From the NCBI GenBank assembly GCA_047629415.1, contig JBLHWZ010000002.1, positions 1 through 64,000 of the forward strand: a stretch of DNA of 64,000 nucleotides, written 5' to 3'. Source of the DNA: CBDUJZ01 sp047629415. Its GTDB lineage: Bacteria > Myxococcota_A > Bradymonadia > REDH01. Position 1 is the stretch's first letter. Each line of letters opens with the position of its first letter. Under the pieces are notes generated by a model. The model saw only the letters and a list, made by a program, of their open reading frames with translations, was not told the origin of the DNA and searched no databases. A program made the position numbers and the translations under genes. Below are positions 63,585-64,000 of the stretch, one piece after another.

Positions 63585-64000
63585 TTACTCTCCCTGCGGG
63601 CCAGCGAGGTAAGGGAATGTGTCGAGGTTCGGCACGTCGTTCGCCGTGATGAGGTCGTCGACTCCCGTCAGGATGCCAGCAGCGAGGACGCTGTAGCTCC
63701 GGTCGATGACGTCGTCATCGAGGGTACGACCGCCGCATCCGCCGGTGCCTTCGTCGAGCGCGCCGACAATCTCTGCCTCGAGGCCGAGGTAGGTGCCACA
63801 CTCGCCACGGTCACTGTGAACGTAGAGTTGGTCGTCCGCGAGGATTCCTGCCAGAGCGGCGTAGCGGCCGTCCGCGTTCTCGTCGTCCGCGAGCAGCTGG
63901 TTGCCGCAGGTCGCGTCAAGTGCGTCCAGAATCGCGAGGTTTCCGCTAATCTCACCGGCAAAGCTGGCCCAAGCGTCCATACCGGCTTCATTGTAGGAGT
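63585..64000 (-). CDS. DUF4331-like protein, N-terminus beyond window
   Basis: The frame is open to the right edge; the visible part is about 138 codons and the true start lies outside. Segments NQLLADDENADGRYAALAG, ILADDQLYVHSDRGECGTYL and GGCGGRTLDDDVIDRSYSVL then AAGILTGVDDLITANDVPN match the C-terminal part of DUF4331 proteins as I remember them, which end with a conserved C-GGRT-x(2)-DVID-x-x-Y block. Members are secreted or periplasmic, of unknown function. The stop is 4 bp before the TPR lipoprotein start, so they are co-transcribed. Confidence 0.65.
   Translation of the reverse strand, partial: SYNEAGMDAWASFAGEISGNLAILDALDATCGNQLLADDENADGRYAALAGILADDQLYVHSDRGECGTYLGLEAEIVGALDEGTGGCGGRTLDDDVIDRSYSVLAAGILTGVDDLITANDVPNLDTFPYLAGPQGE

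Noticed and set aside
1..64000. tRNA, rRNA, transposase or prophage genes
   Set aside because: I saw no T-loop-like GGTTCGAATCC context with a cloverleaf, no rRNA-like stretch, and no DDE, HUH or integrase motifs in the translated frames. A dedicated scan (tRNAscan, Infernal) would be decisive.

Overview
This is a high-GC bacterial chromosome segment, most likely from a Myxococcota (former Deltaproteobacteria) lineage. That is an inference from gene content: several very large secreted lipoproteins built from Cys-rich 'CGGC' units, MopE-like 'CDGxDNDCDG' repeats and thrombospondin-3-like repeats; a DUF1592/DUF1552 pair; an FHA/Ser-Thr kinase operon; a fused radical-SAM/DUF2344 protein; and an LPMO-like protein of a type I associate with myxobacteria. 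I recognised no transposase, integrase, CRISPR array, rRNA or tRNA. I could not run a search.

Layout. 1-2235: 3' part of a secreted LPMO-like gene with a VGGED repeat tail, then the decayed remains of a FixL/FixJ-like two-component system. 2249-6532: a 1427-aa Cys-rich lipoprotein ending in a TolB-like propeller. 6792-12240: a TrmA/RlmD-like protein lacking the catalytic Cys, convergent with a PhyH-dioxygenase/TPR/TPR operon. 12479-16167: ruvX-mltG, then a POT transporter carrying a large pseudopilin-like insertion. 16445-21565: two tandem MopE-like lipoproteins. 21708-24252: a compact fatty-acid/electron-transfer unit made of paired FadR-type operators, a TetR/FadR-like repressor, etfB, etfA and an intrinsic terminator. 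24318-24556: an intergenic repeat cluster. 24580-28636 (minus strand): pyrC-aroC-TIGR01777 epimerase-spermidine-synthase-like operon. 28916-34542: a long coiled-coil protein and a membrane-fused spermidine-synthase-like protein. 34669-38458 (minus): FHA/winged-helix, Ser/Thr kinase and exported protein, with translationally coupled starts. 38529-42776: a 1415-aa lipoprotein with TSP3, MopE, beta-helix and FN3-like parts. 43013-44908: htpG. 45451-47327 (minus): zinc-ribbon, GAF and lipoprotein genes. 47439-49088: a KstD-like flavoprotein. 49179-52281 (minus): DUF1592 (frameshifted)/DUF1552. 52384-57089 (minus): a tightly packed lipoprotein-outer membrane protein-ceramidase-like-MFS operon. 57235-60854: an IgGFc-binding-like fragment and the fused radical SAM gene. 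61051-64000 (minus): DUF4331-like protein, TPR lipoprotein, ECF sigma factor and ChrR-type cupin anti-sigma factor.

The strongest functional units are the FadR-like/etfBA regulon, the ceramidase-like four-gene operon, the FHA-kinase operon and the ECF/anti-sigma unit. Stops and starts overlapping by 1-4 nt are frequent (ATGA, GTGA, TAGTG), and they were used to choose several starts.
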